In this document: positions 55,560-64,000 of the stretch, in pieces
Numbering within the stretch: position 1 is the first letter of the stretch
How the letters are laid out: every line of letters begins with the position of its first letter
Source: Alcanivorax sp.
GTDB taxonomy: Bacteria; Pseudomonadota; Gammaproteobacteria; Pseudomonadales; Alcanivoracaceae
Length of the DNA: 64,000 nt
Reading direction: 5' to 3'
Assembly: GCF_019431375.1 (NCBI RefSeq)
Contig: NZ_CP080267.1
Coordinates: 2,297,933 to 2,361,932, forward strand
Notes under the pieces: generated by a model
Seen by the model: only the letters and a program-made list of their open reading frames with translations
Database searches by the model: none
Told to the model about the DNA's origin: nothing
Program-made: the position numbers and the translations under genes

Positions 55560-58500
55560 CTTGAAGGCCCACGAACCGCTCGAAAACACCCCATAAAGAC
55601 TGGCAGTACCAGCAACGTTAACCCCGTCGCCGACACTAGCCCCCCGACAATTACCACTGCCAGCGGCCGCTGCACTCACTGCCCACCCGGTGGCCAGTAA
55701 CATGGGAATCAGACCCAGCATGGAAGTGAGCGCAGTCATCAGCACCGGGCGCAGGCGAGACACCGCCTTCGAAGATCGCCGTCTCCAGCGCCTCCCCATC
55801 ACGCAGCCGATGATTGATGGCTTCCACCATCACCACCCCATTCAGCACTGCCACCCCGAACAGGGTGATAAAGCCTACGGAACTGGGCACCGACAGGTAC
55901 TGGCCGCTGAGAGCCAGAGCGAGGATGCCGCCGATAAGGCCAGGGGACGTTGACCAGGATGAGGGCAGCCTGGGCCACGGAGCCGAAGGCGAAGTAGAGC
56001 AGCAAGGCAATGAGGCCCACGGCCACGGGCACCACCATGGCCAGGCGTTGCTGGGCGCGCTGCTGGTTTTCGTACTGGCCGCCGATGTCCACGCTGTAGC
56101 CGGCGGGCAGGTCTACCTCGCTGTCGATGGCTTGCTGGATGTCCGCCACTACGGAGCCCATGTCGCGACCGGCCACGTTGGCCTGGATTACCACACGGCG
56201 CTGCACGTCGTCGCGGCTGATCTGCGGTGGGCCGGAGACCAGGGATACGTCCGCCACATCCATAAGGCGCACCCAGGCTCCGTCGGCGGCTTTGAGGCGC
56301 AGGTTGCGGATGGCTTCGGCGTCCTTGCGGGCGTTTTGTTCCAGGCGCACGTAGATATCGTAGCGTTCGTTGCCGTTAATCACCTGCCCGGCGCTGCCGC
56401 CGCCCAGGCCGTTGCTGACCAGATCCATGACCTGATCCACACTCAGGCCGTAGCGACTGAGTGCGTTGCGGTCCGGAGTGACGACGAGCTGGGCTTCCCC
56501 GGCGATCTGCTCCAGTTGCACGTCGGTAGCGCCATCCACTTCCTTGACGGCCTGGGTGATGGCTTCGCCTTTTTCCTGGAGCACGTCGAGATCTGGGCCG
56601 AACAGTTTGATGGCCAGCTGGGCTTTGACGCCGGAGAGCAGTTCGTCCACGCGCATGGCGATGGGCTGGGAAAAGTTGAGTAGCAGGCCGGGATGTTTTT
56701 CCAGTTTCTGCTGGATCTTTTCCTGTAGCTCAAGACGTGTGCTGGCGCTTTCCCATTCGTCGATGGACTTGAGGCCGATATAGATTTCCACGTTGCTCAC
56801 TGGCTCCGGGTCGCCGCCGATTTCCGCGCGCCCTACCCGACTGAGCGCGTAGGTGACTTCCGGGAAGGTCATGATTTCCTTCTCCAGTTTCTGACCCACT
56901 TCTAGCGCTGTATCGAGACTGGAGGACGGAGCCAGAGTGGCGCGCAAAGCCAGGGTGCCCTCTTCCAGTACCGGCACGAATTCCGTGCCGATAAAGGGCG
57001 TGGTGGCCAGCGCCAATGCAAACAGGCCCACCGCACCGCCGATGACCGCCTTGCGGGCCTGCATGGCTTTGGCCAGCAGTTTTCGATAGCGGGCCTCCAG
57101 CCACTGCATGAGTTTGTTGGGCTTTTCTTCCACGCCGTGACGGAACAGAAAACCGGCCAGCGCCGGCACCACGATCAACGCCACCAGCACGGCGGCGGTC
57201 ATGGCGAGCATGATGCTGATGGCCATGGGCACGAACATTTTCGCTTCCACCCCTTCGAAGGCGAACAGGGGCAGGAACACCACCAGGATAATGCTGGCGG
57301 CGAAGAACACCGGGCGTGCCACTTCCTGGGCGGCGTCTTTTACCCTCAAGGCGATGCCTCCCTGTGAGTCGTGACTGCCCTCTTTGCGGCTCAGGTGTTT
57401 GAAGATGTTTTCCACCATCACCACGGAGCCATCCACCAGCATGCCGATGGCCACGGCCAGGCCACCCAGTGACATCAGGTTGGCGGACATGCCCAGACTT
57501 GCCATCGCCAACAAGGCCAGACCAATGGAAAGCGGAATGGACAACAGCACCAGCGCGGTGGCGCGGAGGTTCATCAGGAACAGGGCCAACACGATGACGA
57601 TAAACACGAAGGCCAGCAGCAAGGCGGTGACCACGGTGCTGACGGCTTTTTCCACCAGATCGGCCTGGTCGTAAAACACCTGGAATTCCACACCGTCGGG
57701 CAGGGCCTGCTGGATGCGCGCTTCGCGTTCCTTGATGCCATCGATGGTGGCCTTGGTGTTGGCGCCCATGCGCTTGAGCACGATGCCGGCTACCACTTCG
57801 CCCAGCGCTTCCGGTTCGCCGTTGGCATCTCGGCGGGTCATGGTCAGAGCGCCCTGACGGATCTCGCCACCGAACGCCACTTTTGCCACATCGCTGACGC
57901 GCACCTGGGTGCCGTCCACTTCCTTGAGGGGAATGGCGGCAATGTCACCAAGCCCTTGCTCGCCGCTGCCAACCCAGCCCATGCCGCGAATCACCAGTTG
58001 CTCTGCACCCCGATCCAGATACCAGCCACCGGCGTTGCGGTTGTTGGCGGCGATGGCGTCCATGACCTGTTGCAGTGACAAGTCGTAGGCCAGCAACCGG
58101 GTGGGGTTCACGTTGACCTGATATTGGCGTACTTCGCCGCCATAGCTGAGCACATCGGTGACACCGCCCACGGGCATTAGCAGCAGCTTCACCACCCAGT
58201 CGTTGAGGCTGCGCAGTTGCATGGCATCCACATTGGAGCCGGGTTCGGCGGTGAGCAGGTATTGGTAGACCTGGCCCAGGCCGGAGGTGTTGGGGCCCAT
58301 TTCCGGGGTACCGACGCCGTCGGGAATATCTTCCCGTGCCGCCTGCAAGCGTTCGAACACCAACTGGCGAGCGAAGTAGATATCGGTGCCCTCTTCAAAC
58401 ACCACGGTGACGATGGACAGGCCGGTCTTGGAGATAGAGCGCACCTCGGCCACCTGGGGCAGCGCGTACATCACGGCCTCGATGGGATAGGTGATCAGTT

Positions 58501-58687
58501 GCTCCACTTCTTCCGCGGCCAGGCCTTCGGCTTCGGTGTTCACCTGCACCTGGACGTTGGTCACGTCCGGGAAAGCATCCAGTTTCAGGTTGGGCAATTG
58601 CCAGCCGATCACGCCGATGGTGATGACCAGTAGTAGCAAGACAATGAGGCGGTTGTTTACCGCCCAGTCGATTAGTTTGTTGAACAT
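55560..58687 (-). pseudogene. czcA: czcA heavy-metal RND pump (intact 5' end, garbled 3' end)
   Basis: ATG at 58687 follows AGGAG. It encodes the inner-membrane RND transporter of a CzcCBA system: N-terminal TM1 (RLIVLLLLVITIGVIG), periplasmic loops, TM4 motif AIGMLVDGSVVMVEN and IVFLPLFAFEGVEAKMF-like central helices. The frame is intact for about 914 codons to roughly 55945. From there to 55560 several small indels (near 55940, 55767 and 55675) break it, and the last about 60 bases do not match the clean 3' ends at 42895 and 47044. The clean end at 42895-44889 completes it to 1047 aa. It pumps divalent metals or silver/copper; specificity is unclear. Confidence 0.8.
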
Positions 58688-58809
58688 GGTGGTCTCCTGG
58701 ACCTGCCGGTGTTTTTTGCTAGCGAAGCATTCGGGGCTTGAGATAGAGGAGAAAAAGGAAAAACGCATGATTATTTCCCTGCGTCTGGCGCCTCTCACCC
58801 TCTCCCTGT

Positions 58810-58832
58810 CCCTCTCCCCTCAAGGGAGAGGG
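58810..58832. repeat. Hairpin in the czcB-czcA gap
   Basis: CCCTCTCCC-cCTCAA-GGGAGAGGG type stem (9 bp) in the 190-bp gap. The pyrimidine-rich flank CCCTCTCCCTGTCCCTCTCC is typical of another common intergenic repeat. It may modulate relative expression of czcB and czcA. Confidence 0.5.
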
Positions 58833-58877
58833 GACCCTCCAGCACGACTCTGCTAATTGAAAACACTGGCAATTCAA

Positions 58878-60098
58878 TTAGTGGTTGTGGACTTCAAAGC
58901 CGGATTTGGCCATTTCACTGGCCAGGAAAAAGGCACCACGGGTGACCACGCGCGTTCCCGGGTCGATGCCGGTAACGATGCGGCGGTTTTCCAGTTGGCC
59001 ATTCAGTTCGATTTCCACGGGTTTGTAGTGGCCCGGCTCTTCTTCCACAAACAGTTGCCAGTCGCCATCCGGGCCACGGGTTAGCGCTTCCTCCGGTACG
59101 GTGAGGGCGTTATCCGGGGCCGGCAGTGACAAGGCCACATCGGCGAACATGCCCGGGTGCAGCAGGTGGCCGGCATTGGGGATGGCCACGCGCACAGCTA
59201 GGGTGCGGGTGACCGGGTTGAGGCGGTGGCCGGATTGGATCACTTGGCCGTCCACGGTGGTGTCACCCACAATGACCCGCGCCGGGGTGCCGGTGGCGAT
59301 CTGCAGACCCGGCGAGGGAGGTAACGCCGCTTCTGCCCACAGTTCGGATTCATCCACCAGGGTCACCAGGGCGCTGCCGGCGATGAGCCACTGGCCTTGC
59401 TGGAAGGCATCTTCCAGCACCAGGCCGTCATCCGGAGCAGTAAGGGTGTAGACGCCCTTTTCGCTGTTGCCGGCTTCGATATCTGCTATGGCACTGTCGC
59501 TAAGGCCGTAGCCCTTGGCGCTGGCACGCAGGGATTGATACTGACCTTGAGCATCCAGGTAGCGCTGGTTGCCCACGGTGCGACGGCCCAGGTTGTTCAC
59601 CCGCCGCCAGGCGTCGGCGGCCACCTGCAGGTCGCTTTGTAGTTGTGCCATGGTCGGGCTGAACAGGGTGGCGATGGGGTCGCCCTTCTTCAGGTGCTGG
59701 CCCAAGGTGGCGCTGCGCGATTGCACCTGGGAGTTGATACGCACCGGCACCACCCAGGTACGGTACTGGTTACTGGTGATTTCTGCCGGAACAGTCATGG
59801 TCCGGGTGGCGTTTGCTTTCGGCTGCAAGGTGATGACTTGCAGGCTCAGCATGCTTTGCTGTTCGGCGGTTAGCTCCAGGCCCGTGTCTTCCTCATGGGC
59901 GTCTTCAGATACGCCGCCGTGATCATGTCTATCATGGTCAGCATTCTCGTCCGGGGCCGGTTGCTGTGCATGTTGCTGTGTTTCGTTGCTTTCGTTATGG
60001 GCATGGACGTGGTTGTCTTCGGCCCAGGCGGGGCTGACCAGGGTTGCCAGCAGGGCAAGGGCCAGTGGGGATTGTTTGAAAAACGATTTGGTTTTCAT
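58878..60098 (-). CDS. czcB: CzcB membrane fusion (periplasmic adaptor) protein
   Basis: 406 aa. ATG at 60098 opens a signal peptide (MKTKSFFKQSPLALALLATL through SPAWA). A histidine/aspartate-rich stretch follows (DNHVHAHNESNETQQHAQQ, then DHDRHDHGG), a plausible metal-binding region. Next are the barrel-sandwich and coiled-coil segments (VPVRINSQVQSRSATLGQHL, LQSDLQVAADAWRRV), the beta-barrel domain and the C-terminal membrane-proximal domain (GIDPGTRVVTRGAFFLASEM). It links the RND pump to the outer-membrane channel. It lies between czcC and czcA. Confidence 0.87.
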   Translation of the reverse strand: MKTKSFFKQSPLALALLATLVSPAWAEDNHVHAHNESNETQQHAQQPAPDENADHDRHDHGGVSEDAHEEDTGLELTAEQQSMLSLQVITLQPKANATRTMTVPAEITSNQYRTWVVPVRINSQVQSRSATLGQHLKKGDPIATLFSPTMAQLQSDLQVAADAWRRVNNLGRRTVGNQRYLDAQGQYQSLRASAKGYGLSDSAIADIEAGNSEKGVYTLTAPDDGLVLEDAFQQGQWLIAGSALVTLVDESELWAEAALPPSPGLQIATGTPARVIVGDTTVDGQVIQSGHRLNPVTRTLAVRVAIPNAGHLLHPGMFADVALSLPAPDNALTVPEEALTRGPDGDWQLFVEEEPGHYKPVEIELNGQLENRRIVTGIDPGTRVVTRGAFFLASEMAKSGFEVHNH

Positions 60099-60117
60099 AA
60101 AAAATTTCCAAATTTTT

Positions 60118-60198
60118 TGTAGGAGCGGCGCTTGATCCGCGAACCTGCTTTCGACAGGCCGTGCCAAGTAAATTCGCGGCTCAAGCGCCACTCCTACA
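60118..60198. repeat. REP element of the TGTAGGAGCGGCGCTTGA type between czcC and czcB
   Basis: 26-bp arms (60118-60143 and 60173-60198) pair over nearly their whole length, around an inner CCTG..CAGG hairpin. This palindrome class is widespread in gammaproteobacterial intergenic regions. It is the third REP-like family in this window and may form a stabilising hairpin within the czc message. Confidence 0.8.
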
Positions 60199-60207
60199 GG
60201 GACATTG

Positions 60208-61440
60208 TTAGTTAGCGAGGCTATTCAACCAGTCGTTGAGCTGGGCGCTTTCCTGGAGCCATTGAACCCAGGCCTGTTGCATGGCTTGGCGCAGGGCGAT
60301 GCCAGACAGGCGGGTATCCAGGCTCTGGTTGAGGGCCTGCAGGTAGTTCTGGGTGGTGAGTTCACCCTGCTGCCAGACCCGTTCCAGTAGCGCATCGCTG
60401 CGCCCCAGGGTGTCGCCGGTGAGTTGCTGCCAGGTTTGCCAGCGCTCGCGCCGTTGCTGGTAATTGCGCAGGGCGCCGTCCAGGCGGGCGGCGATGTCGG
60501 CGCGGGTTTTCTCCAGCAGGGCGCGGCGGGCATCGCTGTCGGCCAGGGCAGCCTGGTAACCGGCTTCGCCGGTATTGAACAGTTTCAGGGGCAGACTGAT
60601 ATCCACACCCCACAGGTTGTCGTCGCCTTCCTTGCCGACACTGAAACCCAGGGTGGGATCGGCCCGGCGCTGCCGGCTCGCCACGGCGGCACCCTGCTCG
60701 GCCAGGGCCAGCTGCAGCTGCGCCAGACGCAGATCAAAGCTTGCCGGCAACCGTTGTGACGCATCGGTGCTGACCGCAACCCCCTGCCAGTGGCGAGCCG
60801 ACGGCAGGGACTGGCCCGGCTGTTCACTGGCCAATACCTGTCGCAACTGTGTCGCGGCAGCGGTGGCGTCACTTTCCGCATCCGCCAAGGCTTGCTGGGT
60901 CTGAGCCAGGGACAGCCAGGCCAGTTGTGCATCCACCTGCCCCAGGTCACCGGCCTGTTCTCGGCGGCGAATCAGGTCGCTGAGTGCAGACAGCTGCTGT
61001 TCCTGTTGCCGGGTGGCAGCCAGGCGGGCACGGGCGGCGTCGAATGCCACCAGGGCATTCAGGCTGTCGGCCAGCAGGTTGGCGCGGGCCTTGTCGGCGC
61101 GCAGTTGCGCCAGGGTATCGCGCACCGACACCGCATCGCGTCGGGCGCGAGCCTTGCCAGACCAGTCCAGGGTCTGACTGAGGCCCACAGTTTTGGTGGT
61201 GTCGGCACTGTCTTCATAGCTGATATTCAAGGCCGGGTTATAGAGGGGCTGGGCCTCATCGCGGTTTTCCGCCAGCCAGCGTTCCTGTTCGGCAGTGATG
61301 GCCCGGCTGGCGGGCAGGCTGTTGATCTGTTGTTGCAGCCAGCCGGCCCACTGGCCGGGGGCGGTTTCTGCCTGTGCACCGGTGGCGCACAGCAGCATTA
61401 GCAGTGCGCAACGGCGCACTACTGCGGACAGACTTTCCAT
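60208..61440 (-). CDS. czcC: CzcC outer-membrane efflux channel (TolC family)
   Basis: 410 aa. ATG at 61440 follows AGGAG. Signal peptide through TGAQA. Two outer-membrane efflux protein repeats rich in alanine, glutamine and arginine form the long helical barrel (LRADKARANLLADSLNALVA; LRLAQLQLALAEQGAAVASR). It provides the outer-membrane exit for the CzcCBA metal pump. It is first of the three structural genes and downstream of the czcI-like gene (68-bp gap), so all are probably one transcript. Confidence 0.87.
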   Translation of the reverse strand: MESLSAVVRRCALLMLLCATGAQAETAPGQWAGWLQQQINSLPASRAITAEQERWLAENRDEAQPLYNPALNISYEDSADTTKTVGLSQTLDWSGKARARRDAVSVRDTLAQLRADKARANLLADSLNALVAFDAARARLAATRQQEQQLSALSDLIRRREQAGDLGQVDAQLAWLSLAQTQQALADAESDATAAATQLRQVLASEQPGQSLPSARHWQGVAVSTDASQRLPASFDLRLAQLQLALAEQGAAVASRQRRADPTLGFSVGKEGDDNLWGVDISLPLKLFNTGEAGYQAALADSDARRALLEKTRADIAARLDGALRNYQQRRERWQTWQQLTGDTLGRSDALLERVWQQGELTTQNYLQALNQSLDTRLSGIALRQAMQQAWVQWLQESAQLNDWLNSLAN

Positions 61441-61507
61441 GGGAAAGCTCCTGATCGGTTATCCGGAATCTGTCGCGCTCAGGCGCGACACAAGGTCGGG
61501 AAAACGA

Positions 61508-61801
61508 TCAGGCGATGGGAGGGCGGAACGGATTATCGGCCGGGGCATCCGGCAAGGGGGGACGCAGGGCCAGCACCCGGGCCGGGGGTGCGGGTAACCG
61601 TGCAGGATCGCAATCTGCACTGGCCATGAAACCATGGCACTGGCAGCAATGATCACCGCCGGCATCCAGCACATCCAGCTGGGCGGGAGCGGCGTCGAGC
61701 TGCTCCACGGCCACGTCGGCATCGTGCTCGTGATGCATGGCATCAAGCACCAGCACGTGAGTGCAGATGATCAGCAGCAATGTCCAGACCAGTGCCTTCA
61801 T
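61508..61801 (-). CDS. czcI: CzcI-like small His/Cys-rich periplasmic protein
   Basis: 97 aa. A hydrophobic leader (MKALVWTLLLIICTHVLVLD) precedes a metal-ligand-rich segment MHHEHDADVAV and GGDHCCQCHGFMASADCD, typical of CzcI-type proteins that head czc operons. The C-terminal third is proline-rich. ATG at 61801 follows GGCAGG. CzcI is thought to modulate metal induction; its mechanism is not settled. Position directly upstream of czcC supports the assignment. Confidence 0.65.
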   Translation of the reverse strand: MKALVWTLLLIICTHVLVLDAMHHEHDADVAVEQLDAAPAQLDVLDAGGDHCCQCHGFMASADCDPARLPAPPARVLALRPPLPDAPADNPFRPPIA

Positions 61802-61819
61802 GGTGCCTGCCGTGGATTA

Positions 61820-61857
61820 GGGGTTTCTACTCTGCGAATAGTGAAGACCCCGGTCAA
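61820..61857 (-). promoter_or_regulatory. Operator/promoter candidate upstream of czcI
   Basis: Imperfect palindrome GGGGTTTCTACT (61820-61831) / AGTGAAGACCCC (61840-61851), 9 of 12 positions pairing, adjacent to a minus-strand TTGACC (61857-61852). It could be the site for the metal-responsive regulator of the operon; none is encoded nearby in the window. Confidence 0.45.
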
Positions 61858-61937
61858 GGGATTTAGTTTCATCCGGTCATTCACAGGGGCAGCAGCAAGA
61901 GGCACAGTATCGACCCCGTTTTCTGACGAGAGATACC

Positions 61938-62360
61938 ATGAGCCGCCTGGAAGAAGTCCGTGATTCCGTTCTTGCCCACCCCCTGCACAGCGCCTGCCAG
62001 CTGGAGCTGCTGAGCGCCGGCGAAGGCCGCAGCGAGGTGCGCTTTGCGGTGAACGATTTCACCGCCAACCCCATGGGCGCCCTGCACGGCGGCATCCTCT
62101 ATGCATTGATGGACGTAGCCTGCTTCTTTGCGGTGGTGCCATCCCTGTCCGCCGACCAGCAACCGGTCACCGTGGAAACCCACAGCAGCGTGCTGCGCGC
62201 CGCCATGAAAGGCGAAAGTGTAGTGATTCGCGCACGACTGGATCGGCTGGGCCGCACCCTGGCGGCCATGCGCGCAGAAGCCTTGGCGGTAAATGCCAGC
62301 GGCGAAGAACGATTGATTGCCACCGGCTCGGTGACCAAAGCGATTACCGATATTCGCTAG
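61938..62360 (+). CDS. PaaI-type hotdog thioesterase
   Basis: 140 aa of the hotdog-fold thioesterase superfamily (PaaI/YdiI group). The hallmark NPMGALHGGILYALMDVACF contains the conserved HGG and the helix with the catalytic acidic residue. VTVETHSSVLRAAMKGE and IATGSVTKAI complete the fold. It probably hydrolyses small acyl-CoA thioesters in the cytoplasm; the substrate is unknown. It is divergent from czcI across about 136 bp. Confidence 0.85.
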   Translation: MSRLEEVRDSVLAHPLHSACQLELLSAGEGRSEVRFAVNDFTANPMGALHGGILYALMDVACFFAVVPSLSADQQPVTVETHSSVLRAAMKGESVVIRARLDRLGRTLAAMRAEALAVNASGEERLIATGSVTKAITDIR

Positions 62361-62677
62361 CCAACAGCACCGAAATTTTTTTCCTACGGCGGAAAGCGAT
62401 ACTTGCATCGCGAAGGTGTCAGCAATAACGCTGTTATTCGCAATACAAGCCCACAGAAAATGAGGTCTTGATGGGTATTTGCTGGCGGTAAGCGCCATAT
62501 TCGAACATGCCGGACAAACGGCAGAACAGGCGGCATGACTGGAACCCCCCGTGGCCTGCCATCAATTGTCAGCACCGATACCCGAGGGTATCGTCAAAGG
62601 TGACGGTCCGGCCGGCGAAGCCTCCCTCTCAAGGGTAGCCACGCTGCACCCGGAACAGCATGGATGAGGATCGTGAT
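62361..62677. other. Intergenic leader region with hairpins and an interspersed repeat
   Basis: Near 62388-62440 is a diverged copy of the GCGATGC..GCATCGC repeat family. Near 62576-62593 is a CGATACC-CGAG-GGTATCG hairpin, followed by GTCA-AAGG-TGAC, GGC-GAA-GCC and CCCT-CTCA-AGGG hairpins up to the response regulator ribosome site. This may be a structured 5' leader of the two-component operon. No known riboswitch class fits convincingly. Confidence 0.4.
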
Positions 62678-63127
62678 ATGTATCAGGTCATGCTTGTTGA
62701 TGATGAGGATTACATCCTCAAGGCTCTGAAGCGCACCATCAACATGTACACCGACTGGGAAGTGGAAACCTACCAGGACCCGCGGGAAGCCCTGCGCCGG
62801 GCGCGCACTACCGTTTTTGATGCGGTTATTACCGACTACATGATGCCGGAGATCAACGGCCTGGAGCTGTTGCAGGAACTTCGTGATATCCAGCCGGATA
62901 CCATTCGCATTCTTCTCACCGGGGTGATCGATATCGAAACCGTCATGTCCGCCATCAACAAGGCCGGCGCATTCCGTTTTATCCCCAAACCCTGGGATGA
63001 CGAACAACTGCTCGACAATATCCGTGAAGGGCTCAAGTTCCGCGATATTTTGCTGGAAAACCGCATCCTCGCGGAGACCGTTCGCGAACAACGCAAGACA
63101 CTGCGCAGTCTTGGCTATGAGGACTGA
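62678..63127 (+). CDS. Response regulator (receiver domain)
   Basis: 149 aa from ATG 62678 (GAGGA seven bases upstream; an upstream ATG at 62660 is less well placed). Receiver domain: acidic pair in MLVDDEDYILKAL, phosphoacceptor aspartate in VITDYMMPEINGLELL, threonine in RILLTGVID, and lysine in FIPKPWDDEQL. There is no DNA-binding domain, only a C-terminal helix (LENRILAETVREQRKTL), so it likely acts through protein contacts or as a phosphorelay partner. The next gene is a sensor kinase 33 bp downstream, almost certainly in the same operon. Confidence 0.87.
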   Translation: MYQVMLVDDEDYILKALKRTINMYTDWEVETYQDPREALRRARTTVFDAVITDYMMPEINGLELLQELRDIQPDTIRILLTGVIDIETVMSAINKAGAFRFIPKPWDDEQLLDNIREGLKFRDILLENRILAETVREQRKTLRSLGYED

Positions 63128-63160
63128 TCTCGGCTAGCCAAACACAGGAAGACCCGCTCC

Positions 63161-64000
63161 ATGGAAAGCATTATTAACAACACCGAAATCGGTTTCGGTA
63201 TGGAAGCGCAAGGATTGTTCCTGGTCTCTTCCACTGTGATTCTTCTTGTCATCATTTTCTTTCTTTACAAAACCTACCGCACCTCCATCAATGTGGAAGC
63301 CAAATTGGCGGAGTTTGCCTCCCTGACGGATAACCGGTTCGGGCGCAAGATGCACCTGATCGAGGTCAATGCGGATGAATACAAACTCAACAAGGCCCTG
63401 CTCGGCCCCCTGGCCCGCATCATCGATGAGTACTGTGTACTGACTACGGACAGCCAGGGCACCATTACCTTTGCCAACGACAAGTTCCTGTCTCTCAGCG
63501 GCCACGCCTTTTCCCAGCTGATTGGCAAAGATGAAAGCGTCAACCACCCGGATAGCCATGACAGCCTGCCCATCATGCAATGCAAGCATGCGGCGTCCGG
63601 AGTCTGGAATGGAGAGGTATGCAATCAGCGGGCGGATGGCAGCCTTTACTGGATGAACATGTTCCTGTTTCCTCTTTCCTATATTTCTGACGAGGATGAC
63701 GGCTTTATCTACTTCGGCACGGACATTACCGATATCAAGACGGAGAACAATCAGCTGATTCAGGAGGTAAAAGAGAAAGATCAGAAACTGAGCCATGTGG
63801 AAACCATGCTTCTGCATTCTGAAAAAATGGCTTCCCTGGGCACCATTTCAGCAGGCATTGCCCATGAGATTAACAACCCCATTGCCATGCTGTCTTCCAA
63901 CCTGAATCGCTCGCGGGAATACCTGGACACCATGTCCAGCGTGATCAAGGGCCTGCAGAAAAGAATCAACGAGGAGAAGTTCCAGCAGTTTCTTCAGGCA
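63161..64000 (+). CDS. PAS-domain sensor histidine kinase (N-terminal part, runs off window)
   Basis: The 280 visible codons begin MESIINNTEIGFGMEAQGLF, with a membrane helix near residues 19-37 (FLVSSTVILLVIIFFLYKTY). A PAS domain spans about 85-200 (VLTTDSQGTITFANDKFLSL, then FGTDITDIK), then a coiled segment and the H-box SLGTISAGIAHEINNPIAML with the phosphoacceptor histidine. The ATPase domain lies beyond 64000. It forms a two-component pair with the receiver protein just upstream. Confidence 0.85.
   Translation, partial: MESIINNTEIGFGMEAQGLFLVSSTVILLVIIFFLYKTYRTSINVEAKLAEFASLTDNRFGRKMHLIEVNADEYKLNKALLGPLARIIDEYCVLTTDSQGTITFANDKFLSLSGHAFSQLIGKDESVNHPDSHDSLPIMQCKHAASGVWNGEVCNQRADGSLYWMNMFLFPLSYISDEDDGFIYFGTDITDIKTENNQLIQEVKEKDQKLSHVETMLLHSEKMASLGTISAGIAHEINNPIAMLSSNLNRSREYLDTMSSVIKGLQKRINEEKFQQFLQA

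Overview
The window looks like a chromosome segment of a GC-rich marine gammaproteobacterium. Alcanivorax or a close relative is my best guess, inferred from the gene families: paired PF10118 diiron-type hydrolases, a DUF6164 protein, an AlkJ-like GMC alcohol dehydrogenase, a fatty-acyl-reductase-like SDR, and many TetR/AraC regulators. No rRNA, tRNA or CRISPR array was seen.

Layout. 1-6.3 kb: tail of a PF10118 hydrolase, a MAPEG protein, a large secreted Ig/cadherin-like repeat protein (frameshifted) and a convergent secreted M20 amidohydrolase. 6.3-15.1 kb: two further copies of the Ig-protein/amidohydrolase pair. The first is broken at both ends. The second has a 5'-truncated Ig gene and an intact amidohydrolase. 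15.2-19.4 kb: a small protein, AraC regulator, PF10118 hydrolase, and a divergent TetR/alpha-beta-hydrolase pair sharing a double palindrome. 19.4-28.2 kb: MerR, DUF2938, DUF6164, an acyltransferase, a 90-aa protein and an FMN-binding glutamate synthase, followed by a degraded second version and then a nearly exact repeat of part of the block. 28.2-34 kb: TetR/SDR divergent pair, EamA permease, PF10118 hydrolase, GMC dehydrogenase. 34-39.9 kb: three lipoproteins, an IS30-type element and a LysR regulator. 39.9-50.1 kb: repeated small-ORF/PaiB/RAYT/CzcN/CzcA segments. 50.2-51.7 kb: an alpha/beta-hydrolase lipoprotein. 52.5-55.5 kb: an AT-rich three-gene cassette (GNAT-PIN multidomain protein, ASCH protein, small membrane protein). 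55.5-61.8 kb: a czcI-czcC-czcB-czcA heavy-metal efflux operon on the minus strand. 61.9-64 kb: thioesterase, response regulator and the start of a sensor kinase.

Two themes stand out. First, the window is full of near-identical long duplications whose junctions are garbled by small indels. Joining 44889 to 57538 restores one intact czcA and would give the operon czcI-C-B-A-N, so 12.65 kb appears inserted in or duplicated within czcA. These could be real amplifications, but the homopolymer indels at the junctions equally suggest long-read assembly artefacts. Second, REP palindromes of the GGGACACGCATAAATT type are scattered between genes and frame the three RAYT (REP-associated tyrosine transposase) genes, giving a complete REP/RAYT system. 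The most unusual coding content is the GNAT-PIN/ASCH cassette, which may be a defence or toxin-antitoxin-like module.
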